The notes beneath the pieces were generated by a model that was not told where the DNA came from, did not search any database, and saw nothing but the letters and a program-made list of their open reading frames with translations. 64,000 nt of DNA, taken from positions 248,001-312,000 of the forward strand of contig NZ_JABAIV010000002.1 of assembly GCF_013003915.1 (NCBI RefSeq), read 5' to 3'. Both the position numbers and the translations under genes were made by a program. This stretch comes from Telluria aromaticivorans. Its GTDB lineage: Bacteria > Pseudomonadota > Gammaproteobacteria > Burkholderiales > Burkholderiaceae_D. Of this stretch, positions 37,270 to 46,567 are shown in pieces. Position 1 is the stretch's first letter. Each line of letters opens with the position of its first letter.

Positions 37270-38496
37270 ATGATTAAATTCCGTCTCGCACACCTTGGCC
37301 TCGCACTGGCCGCCCTCGGTTTCACCGCTGCCGTGCCGGTCGTTGGCCTGGCCCCTGTGCATGCCGCGGTCCTGCGCGCCGAAATCGGCAAGCCGATCCA
37401 GCAAGCCCAATCGCTGATGAAGCAAGGCAACCACAAGGGTGCCCTGGCAGCCCTGCGCGACGCGGACAAAGCGGCCAAGGACGACAACGAACGCTTCCTG
37501 ATCGAGCGCGTACGCGCCTCGGCGGCCTCGTCTGCCGGCGACTGGAGCACCGCTGCCACCTCGTTCGAAAAGCTGCTCGATTCGGGCAAGCTGAACGCCG
37601 GCGAGCGCTCGCAGTTCTCGGAAGGCCTGGTCGGCATCTACATGCGCGCCGGCGACCTGAACAAGGCGAACGCCACCATCCAGAAGCTGCTCAAGAACGG
37701 CAACGATCCAAAGCTGCGCGCCTACCTGATGCAGAACTACTACAAGCAGGGTAATGTTGCCGCGCTCGAGCAGGAACTGCGCAATGCTGAAAAGAGCGGC
37801 CGCCTGAGCGAAGACGAACTCGGCATGCTGGCGAACATCCAGCTGAAGAAGAACGACAAGGCCGGCTACGTCAACACCATCGAAAAGCTGGCCTCGAACT
37901 ACCCGAAGGCCCAGTACTGGACCGACCTGCTGAACCGCGTGCAGGGCAAGCCAGGCTTCTCGAGCAGCCGCCTGGCAGTCGACATCTACCGCCTGAAGCT
38001 GGCCAACAACCTGCTGAAGAAGCCGAGCGAATACATGGAAATGGCCCAGCTCGTCCTGCAGGCCAAGGCTCCGGCTGAAGCACTGAAGGTGATCGACAAG
38101 GGCTACAAGGCCGGCGCCCTGGGCACCGGCACCGACGCTCCTCGCCACCAGCGCCTGAAGGAACTGGCCGAGAAGAACCTGGCTGAGCAGAACAAGAACG
38201 TCGCTGCCCTGGAAGCCGAATATGTGGCCGCCAAGGACAACGACGCGCTGGTCGGCCTCGGTTATTCGCTGGTCCAGGCTGGCCAGGCCGACAAGGGCCT
38301 GAAGATGATGGAGAGCGCGATCAAGGCCGGTGGCCTGCGCTACGCTGACGAAGCCAAACTGCGCTTGGGCGAAGCCTATGCCGCAGCCGGCAAGAAGCAG
38401 CAAGCCATCAACACCCTGAAATCGGTGGGCGGCAAGGAAGGCACTGCCGACCTCGCCCGCTACTGGATCATGGCAATCAACCGCCCGATCGCTTAA
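37270..38496 (+). CDS. Exported tetratricopeptide-repeat protein of the TonB operon
   Basis: A 408-residue protein with a signal peptide (MIKFRLAHLGLALAALGFTA, cut after VHA near residue 32). The remainder is helical repeats of TPR character, such as SLMKQGNHKGALAALRDADK near the N-terminus, MRAGDLNKANATIQKLLKNG, and GEAYAAAGKKQQAINTLKSV near the C-terminus. A periplasmic location is inferred. It is the last gene of the tonB-exbB-exbD-exbD set and is followed by a strong terminator. TPR accessory proteins are known in some TonB2 systems (TtpC), but the relationship here is only positional. Confidence 0.82.
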   Translation: MIKFRLAHLGLALAALGFTAAVPVVGLAPVHAAVLRAEIGKPIQQAQSLMKQGNHKGALAALRDADKAAKDDNERFLIERVRASAASSAGDWSTAATSFEKLLDSGKLNAGERSQFSEGLVGIYMRAGDLNKANATIQKLLKNGNDPKLRAYLMQNYYKQGNVAALEQELRNAEKSGRLSEDELGMLANIQLKKNDKAGYVNTIEKLASNYPKAQYWTDLLNRVQGKPGFSSSRLAVDIYRLKLANNLLKKPSEYMEMAQLVLQAKAPAEALKVIDKGYKAGALGTGTDAPRHQRLKELAEKNLAEQNKNVAALEAEYVAAKDNDALVGLGYSLVQAGQADKGLKMMESAIKAGGLRYADEAKLRLGEAYAAAGKKQQAINTLKSVGGKEGTADLARYWIMAINRPIA

Positions 38497-38512
38497 TCGG
38501 GCAGCAGTCATG

Positions 38513-38545
38513 AAACGCCGCCTGTTCGCAGGCGGCGTTTTTTTT
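38513..38545 (+). terminator. Terminator of the tonB operon
   Basis: AAACGCCGCCTG/CAGGCGGCGTTT with a TTCG loop and an eight-base T-run. Confidence 0.93.
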
Positions 38546-38585
38546 GCTCGGGCCTTGGCCTGCGGCGTGTGCGCTGCCGGGATCC

Positions 38586-38737
38586 GTAGCGCGGGCAGGG
38601 CTGTTGAGTCCAGTGGACTCAACAGCGCCCGCGCGTTCAAATCACGATTGCGTTCACGCGCCACGGCAAATTACACGGACGTTGAACGCGCGGGGTGATC
38701 TGATCCAGTGGACCAGATCACGAGCCGCCCACCCTAC
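38586..38737. repeat. GTAGGGTGGGCGG-family inverted repeat, copy 5
   Basis: Begins GTAGCGCGGGCAGG (two changes from consensus) and ends GCCGCCCACCCTAC. Two internal palindromes, GTTGAGTCC-AGT-GGACTCAAC and GTGATCTG...CAGATCAC, both have CCAGTGG in the loop. The conserved GCCCGCGCGTTCAAATCACG and GTTGAACGCGCGGG segments are present. Confidence 0.8.
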
Positions 38738-38848
38738 GAGTGCAAGACCAACAGCAGTGACGCCGCCCCACGTTGCTGTGCAACATCCGAGTTACCGTAT
38801 AATCAGCATTTCGCGCCGGAGCGGCCGGCTGCGCAACTGGAACCATTG

Positions 38849-39820
38849 ATGAAGGTATTTCGCGGACTTCCCAACGACAGGGCGCGCGCACCCTGCGCCC
38901 TAACGATCGGTAACTTTGACGGTGTCCACCGCGGCCACCAGGCATTGTTGGCCCACGTGCGCGGCGCCGCCGCGACGCTGGGGATCGAAGCCGCCGTCAT
39001 GACCTTCGAACCGCACCCGCGCGAATACTTTGCGCAGCGCGCAAACGACCTCTCCAAAGCCCCCGCTCGAATCGCCAACCTGCGCGACAAGCTCAGCGAC
39101 CTGGCCGACTCCGGCATCGACCGCGTCATCGTCGAACACTTCAACGAACACTTCGCCGCCCAGGCGCCGCAGGACTTCGTCAAGCGCGTGCTGGTCGACG
39201 GCCTGCATGTGAAATGGCTGATGGTCGGCGACGACTTCCGCTACGGCGCCCGGCGCGCAGGCGATATCGCCATGCTCGAGGCGGCCGGCCGCGAATTCGG
39301 CTTCCAGGTCGAAACATTGAAAGCCGTGCTGCACGGCGAGCGCCGCATTTCATCCTCGGCCGTGCGCGAAGCGCTGGCCGCGGGCGACTTCGGCGCCACG
39401 CAAGAATTGCTGGGCCACCCCTACACCATGTCGGGCCACGTGATCCACGGCCAGAAGCTCGGCCGCACGCTCGGTTTCCCTACCCTGAACCTGCGCGTCG
39501 CGCACCGCCCTGCCCTGTGCGGCATTTTCGTGGTGCAGGTGCATGGCCTGGCCGACGGGCCCTTGCCGGCCGTCGCCAGCCTCGGCGTGCGCCCCACCGT
39601 CGAGGACGCCGGCCGCATGCTGCTCGAAGTCCACGTCTTCGACTACCAGGCCTCCGCCTACGGCAAGCTGGTGCGGGTGGAATTCCTCGCCAAGCTGCGC
39701 GACGAAGAAAAATACATCGACCTGCCCACCCTCACCGCCGCGATCGATCGCGACGCCGTGCAGGCGCGCGCCTGGTTCGCACACCGCAACGGCGCGCTGA
39801 CCGCGACCGACCGAATTTGA
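38849..39820 (+). CDS. ribF: Bifunctional riboflavin kinase / FAD synthetase
   Basis: RibF phosphorylates riboflavin to FMN and adenylylates it to FAD. The start at 38849 ([20 protein letters not shown]) is preferred over an upstream frame that reads through a repeat. The 323-residue protein has the nucleotidyltransferase domain first ([15 protein letters not shown] with the HxGH motif, then [14 protein letters not shown] and [11 protein letters not shown]). The flavokinase domain follows from about residue 185 ([11 protein letters not shown] and the C-terminal [12 protein letters not shown] segment). It precedes ileS, the conserved ribF-ileS-lspA order of proteobacteria. Confidence 0.95.
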   Translation: MKVFRGLPNDRARAPCALTIGNFDGVHRGHQALLAHVRGAAATLGIEAAVMTFEPHPREYFAQRANDLSKAPARIANLRDKLSDLADSGIDRVIVEHFNEHFAAQAPQDFVKRVLVDGLHVKWLMVGDDFRYGARRAGDIAMLEAAGREFGFQVETLKAVLHGERRISSSAVREALAAGDFGATQELLGHPYTMSGHVIHGQKLGRTLGFPTLNLRVAHRPALCGIFVVQVHGLADGPLPAVASLGVRPTVEDAGRMLLEVHVFDYQASAYGKLVRVEFLAKLRDEEKYIDLPTLTAAIDRDAVQARAWFAHRNGALTATDRI

Positions 39821-39893
39821 CGCCGCCTGGAACCCTCGAGCGCTGTCCGCGGCCCCGCCGCGACCTGACCTGAATCCCCTAGAGAAGAACCCT

Positions 39894-42785
39894 ATGTCCG
39901 ATACCAAACCTGTCCAGAATGCCGCGCCGAAAAGTGCGAAGAAGCCAGAGAGCAAATACCCGGTCAATATGACCGACACCCCGTTCCCGATGCGCGGCGA
40001 CCTCGCCAAGCGCGAGCCGGGCTGGGTCAAGCAATGGCAGGAAAAAAAGCTTTACCACCGCATCCGCAAGGCATCCGCCGGCCGTCCGACATTCATCCTG
40101 CACGACGGTCCTCCGTATGCGAACGGCGACATCCACCTCGGCCACGCGGTCAACAAGATCCTGAAGGACATGGTGGTGAAATCGCGCACCATGGCCGGTT
40201 TCGACGCGCCCTATGTACCGGGTTGGGATTGCCACGGCATGCCGATCGAGATCCAGATCGAAAAACTGTACGGCAAGAACCTGCCGACCGCCGAAGTGCT
40301 GCAGAAGGCCCGCGCCTATGCGCTCGAGCAGATCGACCGCCAGCGCGCCGGCTTCATCCGCCTGGGCGTGCTCGGCGAGTGGGAAAACCCGTACATGACC
40401 ATGGCCTACGGTAACGAAGCCGACGAACTGCGCGCGCTGGGCAAGCTGCTGGAAAAAGGCTATGTGTACCGCGGCCTGAAACCGGTCAACTGGTGCTTCG
40501 ACTGCGGCTCGGCCCTGGCCGAAGCGGAAGTCGAATACCAGGACAAGCGCGACCCGGCGATCGACGTCGGCTTCCCGTTCGCGGAGCCGGAAAAAGTCGC
40601 CGCCGCCTTCGGCCTGGCCGAGCTGCCGACCGCCAACGGCTTCATCGTGATCTGGACCACCACCCCGTGGACCATCCCGTCGAACCAGGCCCTGAACGTC
40701 AATCCGGAAGTGACTTATTCGCTGGTGCAGACCGAGCGCGACGGCCTGCCGCTGCTGCTGATCCTGGCCTCCGACCTGGCCGAGTCGGTGCTGGCACGCT
40801 ACAAGTTCGAAGGCACCACCATCGCCACCACACTCGGCGAAAAACTCGGCGGCCTGCAGTTCAAGCACCCGATGTATGCGGCCGATCCGTTCTATGACCG
40901 CAACTCGCCGGTCTACCTGGCCGACTACGTCACCACCGAAAGCGGCACCGGCGTGGTCCACTCGGCGCCGGCCTACGGCATCGAAGACTTCCAGTCGTGC
41001 AAGGCGCACGGCATGAAGGACGACGACATCCTCAAGCCTGTGATGGGCGATGGCCGCTTCGCCTTGAGCCTGCCGCTGTTCGGCGGCATGACGATCTGGG
41101 AAGCCTCCAAGCCGATCTGCGCCGCGCTGACGGATGCCGGCGCCCTGTTCGAACTGAAGATGTTCGACCACAGCTACATGCACTGCTGGCGCCACAAGAC
41201 CCCGATCGTCTACCGCGCGACGTCCCAGTGGTTCGCCGGCATGGACACCATCCCGAAGGACGGCAGCAAGAGCCTGCGCGAGACCGCGCTTGCTGGCATC
41301 GCCGAGACCAAATTCTTCCCCGAGTGGGGCCAGGCGCGCCTGCACGGCATGATCGAGAACCGTCCGGACTGGACCCTGTCGCGCCAGCGCCAGTGGGGCG
41401 TCCCGATGGCCTTCTTCATCCACAAGGAAACCGGCGACCTGCACCCGCGCACCCCGGAACTGCTGGAGCAGGTGGCCAAGCTGATCGAAGCAAACGGCAT
41501 CGATGCCTGGCAGAGCCTCGACCCTGCCTCCCTGCTGGGCGACGACGCCCACCACTACGAAAAGAACAAGGACACGCTGGACGTGTGGTTCGACTCGGGC
41601 GCGACGCACCAGACCGTGCTGCGCGGCTCGCACGCCGAACAATCCGCCTTCCCGGCCGACCTGTACCTGGAAGGCTCCGACCAGCACCGCGGCTGGTTCC
41701 ATTCGTCGCTGCTGACCTCGTCGATGCTCAATGGCCGCCCGCCCTACAAGGCGCTGCTGACCCACGGCTTCACGGTGGACGAGCATGGCAAGAAGATGTC
41801 GAAGTCGCTCGGTAACACGCTGGCGCCGCAGAAGATCTCGGATACCCTCGGCGCCGACATCCTGCGCCTGTGGGTCGCTTCGACCGACTATACCGGCGAG
41901 CTGTCGATCAGCGAAGAGATCCTCAAGCGCGTGACCGAATCCTACCGCCGCATCCGCAACACGCTGCGCTTCCTGCTGGCCAATACCTCGGACTTCGATC
42001 CAAGCAAGCATGCCGTGCCGGTGGCCGACATGCTCGAGATCGACCGCTATGCGATCGCCGCAATGGCAGCACTGCAGAAGGACATCGGCGCGCACTTCGA
42101 GCGCTACGAATTCCATCCGGTGGTGTCGCGCCTGCAGAACTACTGCTCGGAAGACCTGGGCGGCTTCTACCTCGACATCCTGAAGGACCGCCTGTACACC
42201 ACCGGCATCGACTCAAAGGCGCGCCGTTCGGCCCAGACCGCCCTGTGGCATATCGCCCAGTCGCTGCTGCGCGTGATGGCGCCGATCCTGTCGTTCACCG
42301 CCGAGGAAGCCTGGGCCGTGTTCGCCGACAGCCAAGCCTATGCAGACAGCGATGAAACCATCTTCACCCAGACCCAGTGGACCTTCCCCGAGTTGGCGGA
42401 CGGCGAAGCGCTGCTGGCCAAGTACGCGGCGCTGCGCGACGTGCGTACCGACGTCACCAAGCAGCTGGAAGAAGTGCGCGCTTCCGGCGCCATCGGCTCC
42501 TCGCTGCAGGCGGAGCTGAGCATCAAGGCTGCCGGCGACAAGTACGCGCTGCTAGCGAGCCTGGACGATGACCTGAAGTTCGTCTTCATCACCTCGCAGG
42601 CCAGCGTCGAGCAGGTGGCCGATGCCGCCAACGAAGCGGTGGCCGTGACACCGTCGGAGGCAGCCAAGTGCGAGCGCTGCTGGCACTACCGCCGCGACGT
42701 TGGCCACGACCACGAGCGTGCGGGCCTGTGCGGCCGCTGTACCAGCAACCTGTTCGGCAGCGGCGAGCAGCGCCGGTTCGCATAA
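39894..42785 (+). CDS. ileS: Isoleucyl-tRNA synthetase
   Basis: A class I synthetase of 963 residues that charges tRNA-Ile, with CP1 editing against valine. The HIGH signature appears as HLGH in [16 protein letters not shown], and KMSKS is in [12 protein letters not shown]. The editing-domain sequence [13 protein letters not shown] is intact. The C-terminal Zn finger is CERCWHYRR...CGRC, as in the bacterial type sensitive to mupirocin. It is followed by lspA after a spacer that contains a perfect hairpin. Confidence 0.97.
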   Translation: MSDTKPVQNAAPKSAKKPESKYPVNMTDTPFPMRGDLAKREPGWVKQWQEKKLYHRIRKASAGRPTFILHDGPPYANGDIHLGHAVNKILKDMVVKSRTMAGFDAPYVPGWDCHGMPIEIQIEKLYGKNLPTAEVLQKARAYALEQIDRQRAGFIRLGVLGEWENPYMTMAYGNEADELRALGKLLEKGYVYRGLKPVNWCFDCGSALAEAEVEYQDKRDPAIDVGFPFAEPEKVAAAFGLAELPTANGFIVIWTTTPWTIPSNQALNVNPEVTYSLVQTERDGLPLLLILASDLAESVLARYKFEGTTIATTLGEKLGGLQFKHPMYAADPFYDRNSPVYLADYVTTESGTGVVHSAPAYGIEDFQSCKAHGMKDDDILKPVMGDGRFALSLPLFGGMTIWEASKPICAALTDAGALFELKMFDHSYMHCWRHKTPIVYRATSQWFAGMDTIPKDGSKSLRETALAGIAETKFFPEWGQARLHGMIENRPDWTLSRQRQWGVPMAFFIHKETGDLHPRTPELLEQVAKLIEANGIDAWQSLDPASLLGDDAHHYEKNKDTLDVWFDSGATHQTVLRGSHAEQSAFPADLYLEGSDQHRGWFHSSLLTSSMLNGRPPYKALLTHGFTVDEHGKKMSKSLGNTLAPQKISDTLGADILRLWVASTDYTGELSISEEILKRVTESYRRIRNTLRFLLANTSDFDPSKHAVPVADMLEIDRYAIAAMAALQKDIGAHFERYEFHPVVSRLQNYCSEDLGGFYLDILKDRLYTTGIDSKARRSAQTALWHIAQSLLRVMAPILSFTAEEAWAVFADSQAYADSDETIFTQTQWTFPELADGEALLAKYAALRDVRTDVTKQLEEVRASGAIGSSLQAELSIKAAGDKYALLASLDDDLKFVFITSQASVEQVADAANEAVAVTPSEAAKCERCWHYRRDVGHDHERAGLCGRCTSNLFGSGEQRRFA

Positions 42786-42813
42786 CAGAACCCCAGTCCC
42801 CTCGCGGGGTCCA

Positions 42814-42845
42814 CCGCCATGCCGTTCTTGAGAACGGCATGGCGG
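42814..42845 (+). promoter_or_regulatory. Perfect 14-bp hairpin just ahead of lspA
   Basis: CCGCCATGCCGTTC pairs with GAACGGCATGGCGG around the loop TTGA. The stem ends 17 bp before the lspA ATG at 42863, and no T-run follows. It could stabilise the downstream mRNA or affect lspA initiation. Confidence 0.55.
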
Positions 42846-42862
42846 GTATCGACACATTCATC

Positions 42863-43390
42863 ATGGCTACCAAAAAGAAAACCGCACCCCTGGGCGCCAA
42901 GCCCGTCTACAAGAGTTCGGCCAGCCTGCTGCCGTGGTTCGGCATCGCCCTGGTCATCGTCCTGCTCGACCAAGTCACCAAGCTCACCGTCGAACGCAGC
43001 TTCGCCTACGGCGAAACGCTGCCGATCACCGGCTTCTTTAACCTGATCAAGGTGTACAACCCAGGCGCGGCGTTCAGCTTCCTGGGCGATGCCGGCGGCT
43101 GGCAACGCTATTTCTTCACCGGCATCGCGGTTGTCGCCGTCGGCTTCATGCTCTACCTGATGAAGAAGCATTCCAGCCAGCGCCTGTTCTGCTTCGCGCT
43201 GGCCCTGATCATGGGCGGCGCCATCGGCAACGTGATCGACCGCCTGGCCTATGGCCACGTGATCGACTTCCTCGATTTCTACTGGAAGGGCGTCGGCCAC
43301 TTCCCGGCGTTTAACATCGCCGACATCGGCATTTCGATCGGCGCCGTCCTGTTCATCATGGATGAACTGCGCCGCGTGAACAAATCGTGA
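42863..43390 (+). CDS. lspA: Lipoprotein signal peptidase (signal peptidase II)
   Basis: LspA cleaves the signal peptide of diacylglyceryl-modified prolipoproteins in the inner membrane. The start at 42863 (MATKKKTAPLGAKPVYKSSA) is chosen, although an upstream in-frame stretch overlaps ileS. The 175-residue protein has four transmembrane helices. The catalytic Asp pair lies in GGAIGNVIDRLAYGHVIDFL and FPAFNIADIGISIGA, and VYNPGAAFSFL is the conserved Asn/Ala loop. coaBC follows after 27 bp. Confidence 0.95.
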   Translation: MATKKKTAPLGAKPVYKSSASLLPWFGIALVIVLLDQVTKLTVERSFAYGETLPITGFFNLIKVYNPGAAFSFLGDAGGWQRYFFTGIAVVAVGFMLYLMKKHSSQRLFCFALALIMGGAIGNVIDRLAYGHVIDFLDFYWKGVGHFPAFNIADIGISIGAVLFIMDELRRVNKS

Positions 43391-43417
43391 TGCGCAAATC
43401 CTGATTCTGGAGGCAGC

Positions 43418-44644
43418 ATGAACATGGACCTCAGGGGCAAGAAGATCGTCCTCGGCCTGACCGGCGGGGTGGCCTGCTACAAGGCGGCGGAACTATGCCG
43501 CGCCCTGGTCAAGCAGGGCGCCAGCGTGCAGGTGGTGATGAGCGAAGCAGCCACCCACTTCATCGGCGCGGTGACCATGCAGGCGCTGTCCGGCCAGCCG
43601 GTCTTCACCGACCAGTGGGACCCACGCATGGCCAACAACATGGCCCACATCGACCTGACCCGCAACGCGGACGCGGTGCTGGTGGCGCCCTGCTCGGCCG
43701 ACTTCATGCGCAAACTGGCGCATGGGGCCTGCGACGACCTGCTCTCGACCCTGTGCGTGGCGCGCCCGCGCCATGTGCCGCTCCTGGTAGCACCGGCCAT
43801 GAACGTCGAGATGTGGGAAAACCCGGCGACCCAGCGCAACGTCGCGCAGTTGCGCGAGGACGGCGTCGAGCTGTTCGGCCCAGCAGCGGGCTCGCAGGCC
43901 TGCGGCGAAACGGGCCTGGGGCGCATGCTCGAGGCTGAGGAACTGGTCGAGGAACTGATCGCTTCCTTCCAGCACAAGGTGCTCGCGGGCCGGCGCGTGC
44001 TGATCACGGCCGGACCGACGTTCGAGCCAATCGACCCGGTGCGCGGCATCACCAATCTCTCGTCCGGCAAGATGGGCTACGCGGTGGCGCGCGCCGCGCG
44101 CGAAGCCGGCGCCGAGGTCACGCTGGTGTCCGGCCCTACCGCCCTGCCGACCCCGCACGGGGTGCGCCGCATCGACGTGCTCACCGCGCAGCAGATGCAC
44201 GATGCGGTCATGGCCGGCGTCGAGGGACAGCATGTCTTCATCGGCGTGGCGGCGGTGGCCGACTGGCGCGTGGCGAATGCGAGCGGCCAGAAAATGAAGA
44301 AAACAGACGATGGCGCCGCACCGCAGCTGGAATTCGTGCAGAACGCCGACATCCTGGCGTCGGTTGCCGCCACCACCTCTCTGTCGGGCTGGCCCTATTG
44401 CGTGGGCTTTGCCGCCGAATCCGAGAACCTGGTGGAATTCGGCGCGGCCAAGCGCCTGAAAAAAGGTATTCCCCTGCTGGTGGGCAATATCGGTCCCCAG
44501 ACCTTCGGGCAGGATGAGAACACGATCATCCTGTTCGACGACAGCGGCCACACCCTGCTGGAGCGCGCCGACAAGCTCACGCTGGCGCGCCAGCTGGTAT
44601 CCGAAATCGCGAAGCGCCTGGAACGGCGATCGCTGCTGACCTGA
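43418..44644 (+). CDS. coaBC: Phosphopantothenoylcysteine synthetase/decarboxylase
   Basis: CoaBC (Dfp) makes 4'-phosphopantetheine for coenzyme A. The 408-residue bifunctional enzyme has the FMN-dependent CoaC decarboxylase first ([19 protein letters not shown], the conserved [16 protein letters not shown] with Asn, and a Cys-containing flap [10 protein letters not shown]). The CTP-dependent CoaB domain starts near residue 190 ([20 protein letters not shown], then [11 protein letters not shown]). GGAGG precedes the start. It is followed by dut, the usual pairing. Confidence 0.95.
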   Translation: MNMDLRGKKIVLGLTGGVACYKAAELCRALVKQGASVQVVMSEAATHFIGAVTMQALSGQPVFTDQWDPRMANNMAHIDLTRNADAVLVAPCSADFMRKLAHGACDDLLSTLCVARPRHVPLLVAPAMNVEMWENPATQRNVAQLREDGVELFGPAAGSQACGETGLGRMLEAEELVEELIASFQHKVLAGRRVLITAGPTFEPIDPVRGITNLSSGKMGYAVARAAREAGAEVTLVSGPTALPTPHGVRRIDVLTAQQMHDAVMAGVEGQHVFIGVAAVADWRVANASGQKMKKTDDGAAPQLEFVQNADILASVAATTSLSGWPYCVGFAAESENLVEFGAAKRLKKGIPLLVGNIGPQTFGQDENTIILFDDSGHTLLERADKLTLARQLVSEIAKRLERRSLLT

Positions 44645-44661
44645 ACCAACACAAGAAGAAC

Positions 44662-45111
44662 ATGAAGAACATCGACCTGAAGATCCTCGACCCGCGCATG
44701 AAGGAGCTGCTCCCAAGCTACGGCACGCCCGGCAGCGCGGGCCTCGACCTGCGCGCCTGCGTCGACGCGCCGCTCACGATCGAGCCCGGCCAGACCGTGC
44801 TGGTGCCGACCGGCCTGGCCATCCACATCGGCGATCCGGGCTATGCCGCCATGATCCTGCCACGCAGTGGACTCGGCCATAAGAACGGCATCGTTCTCGG
44901 CAATCTGGTAGGCTTGATCGACTCCGATTACCAGGGACAGCTGATGGTCTCGACCTGGAACCGCAGCCATACGACCTTCACGCTGCAGCCGATGGACCGG
45001 CTTGCCCAGCTCGTGATCGTGCCGGTGCTGCAGGTAGGCTTCAACGTGGTAGACGAGTTCGCATCCAGCGAACGGGGCGCCGGAGGATTCGGCAGCACCG
45101 GCAAACAGTAG
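44662..45111 (+). CDS. dut: dUTP diphosphatase
   Basis: Dut hydrolyses dUTP to dUMP to limit uracil in DNA and supply dTMP synthesis. It is a homotrimeric enzyme of 149 residues. The five dUTPase motifs are visible: [31 protein letters not shown], the segment [10 protein letters not shown], and the C-terminal [12 protein letters not shown]. It is 17 bp after coaBC. The second structured repeat begins immediately after the stop. Confidence 0.96.
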   Translation: MKNIDLKILDPRMKELLPSYGTPGSAGLDLRACVDAPLTIEPGQTVLVPTGLAIHIGDPGYAAMILPRSGLGHKNGIVLGNLVGLIDSDYQGQLMVSTWNRSHTTFTLQPMDRLAQLVIVPVLQVGFNVVDEFASSERGAGGFGSTGKQ

Positions 45112-45112
45112 G

Positions 45113-45228
45113 GAGTTCGAAAAACCGTCGCGAGCGGCAGCAACCCGGCCCGAGAAGCGCAGCTGTACGAAAGTTCAGTGAGCATCGCAGGCCTGGAGTG
45201 CAAGGCGCAGCAGGTTTGTCGACGCTTC
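45113..45228 (+). repeat. Structured three-stem element, copy B
   Basis: It shares ACCGTCGCGAGCGGCAGCA, GAGAAGCGCA, GTGAGCATCGCAG and GCGCAGCAGGTT with copy A at 30734-30851, but the stems have changed. The apical stem is GCTGTAC/GTTCAGT with a GAAA tetraloop. The middle stem is GCAACCCGGCCC with GGCCTGGAGTGC (9 of 12 pairs). The outer stem is TCGAAAAACC/GGTTTGTCGA. Several changes are compensatory. It sits between dut and the M48-like gene, about 20 nt before that gene's ribosome site. Confidence 0.72.
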
Positions 45229-45256
45229 CGATAACAAGAATAATTTGAGGAGGACC

Positions 45257-46339
45257 ATGAACCGCATCCATCGCCTGCGCCAGGCTGCGCTGGGCGTCAC
45301 ACTCGCCGCATTGCTGTCGGCCTGCGCCACGCAAGGCCCAATGCAACCGGGGCAACCCCGTCCCACCGCTCCCGGCGAACCGGCCGCCCCGCAAGTGACT
45401 CCGGAAATGACGGCGGCAGCCGACACGCTGACGAAAATGGCGGCGCTGCAGGACCGCCTGTACAAGGTCGCGGCTCCGCTCCTCATCGACAATGCGGAAC
45501 TGTGCACGCGCCATGCGCGCAACCTGCTCGGCTTCACCGCCAAGAACCGCTACACCTATCCTGGCCAGTACAACGAAGCCGCGCACCTGGTGCTCGGCAT
45601 GGGCGAGCGCCTGCGCGTGACCAATGTGCTGGCCGGCAGCGGCGCTGCCAAGGCCGGCCTGCGCCAAGGCGACGAACTGCTGGCCGCCGGCGGCACGCCG
45701 CTGCCGCCCGGCCCGAATGCGCTGACCCAGGCAGGCGCCGTGTTCCGCCCGATCGTGGCCAAGCAGGCCTCGCTGCCGCTGACGATCGAGCGCAATGGCA
45801 AGCCGCGTGACCTGACCGTCCCGGTCACGCGCGCCTGCGCCTTCGGCATCGAACTGGGCAACGCGGACAACGTCAACGCCTACGCCGACGGCCAGCGCGT
45901 CATGCTCACGCGCGGCATGATGGGCTTTACCCAGAGCGACGACGAGCTGGCCTATGTGATCGCACGCACGATGGCGCACAACATGCTGGGCCACGCGGCC
46001 ACGCAGCGCAATGCGGCCACCATCGGCGGCATCATCGAGAACCTCACGAACATCTCGCCGGACACCTCGATGCTGATCGGCAGCGGCGGCATCAAGGCCA
46101 TGCCGGCTGCGCTCGACGCGGCCGCCGACCGGCTGGCGGTCTACCTGCTGGCGCGCGCCGACTACCGCATCGACGGCGTGGCGACGTTCTGGAAGCGCTT
46201 CCTCGGCACCTATCCGGCATCGGTCCTGAATGGCCACACGGCCAACCACCCGTCGATGGCACAGCGTATCGCCGCCATCGACAAGGCGGTGGCCGAGGTC
46301 AAGGCCAAGAAGTCGGCCAAGCAGCCGCTGACGCCGTAG
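45257..46339 (+). CDS. PDZ/M48-like lipoprotein with degenerate protease motif
   Basis: A 360-residue protein starting at ATG 45257 after GAGGAGG. Residues 1-23 are a lipoprotein signal (lipobox LSAC), so it should be membrane-anchored in the periplasm. A PDZ-like domain spans about residues 110-190 (LRVTNVLAGSGAAKAGLRQG). The region that aligns with M48 metallopeptidases reads ELAYVIARTMAHNMLGH near residue 236. The usual HExxH zinc motif (HELAHN in relatives) is replaced by RTMAHN, losing the first His and the Glu. It is probably catalytically inactive, or uses another mechanism. Confidence 0.78.
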   Translation: MNRIHRLRQAALGVTLAALLSACATQGPMQPGQPRPTAPGEPAAPQVTPEMTAAADTLTKMAALQDRLYKVAAPLLIDNAELCTRHARNLLGFTAKNRYTYPGQYNEAAHLVLGMGERLRVTNVLAGSGAAKAGLRQGDELLAAGGTPLPPGPNALTQAGAVFRPIVAKQASLPLTIERNGKPRDLTVPVTRACAFGIELGNADNVNAYADGQRVMLTRGMMGFTQSDDELAYVIARTMAHNMLGHAATQRNAATIGGIIENLTNISPDTSMLIGSGGIKAMPAALDAAADRLAVYLLARADYRIDGVATFWKRFLGTYPASVLNGHTANHPSMAQRIAAIDKAVAEVKAKKSAKQPLTP

Positions 46340-46350
46340 GGAGTGCAGTT

Positions 46351-46484
46351 GTAGCGTGGGCGGGGTAATTTCGGGCGATGCCCGGAATTACAAACGCCCA
46401 CGCGGTGATAGCGAACGCTTCAGCAGCCGCACGGGCAGTGCCACCGTGATTTGACCGCGTGGGCGGGAGGCCCGCCCACGCTAC
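46351..46484. repeat. GTAGGGTGGGCGG-family inverted repeat, copy 6
   Basis: The arms GTAGCGTGGGCGGG and CCCGCCCACGCTAC are perfect complements; both carry the same G-to-C variant relative to consensus, so the two ends have changed together. The internal palindrome TTTCGGGCGATGCCCGGAA and ACGCGGTGATAG are conserved. Confidence 0.88.
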
Positions 46485-46567
46485 ATATGCCCTCTTCGGC
46501 AGACCACTCCCATTTTTTGTATCATGGTCCATCTCCACCACTTGTGCCGTGCACACGGCCGGCATTC

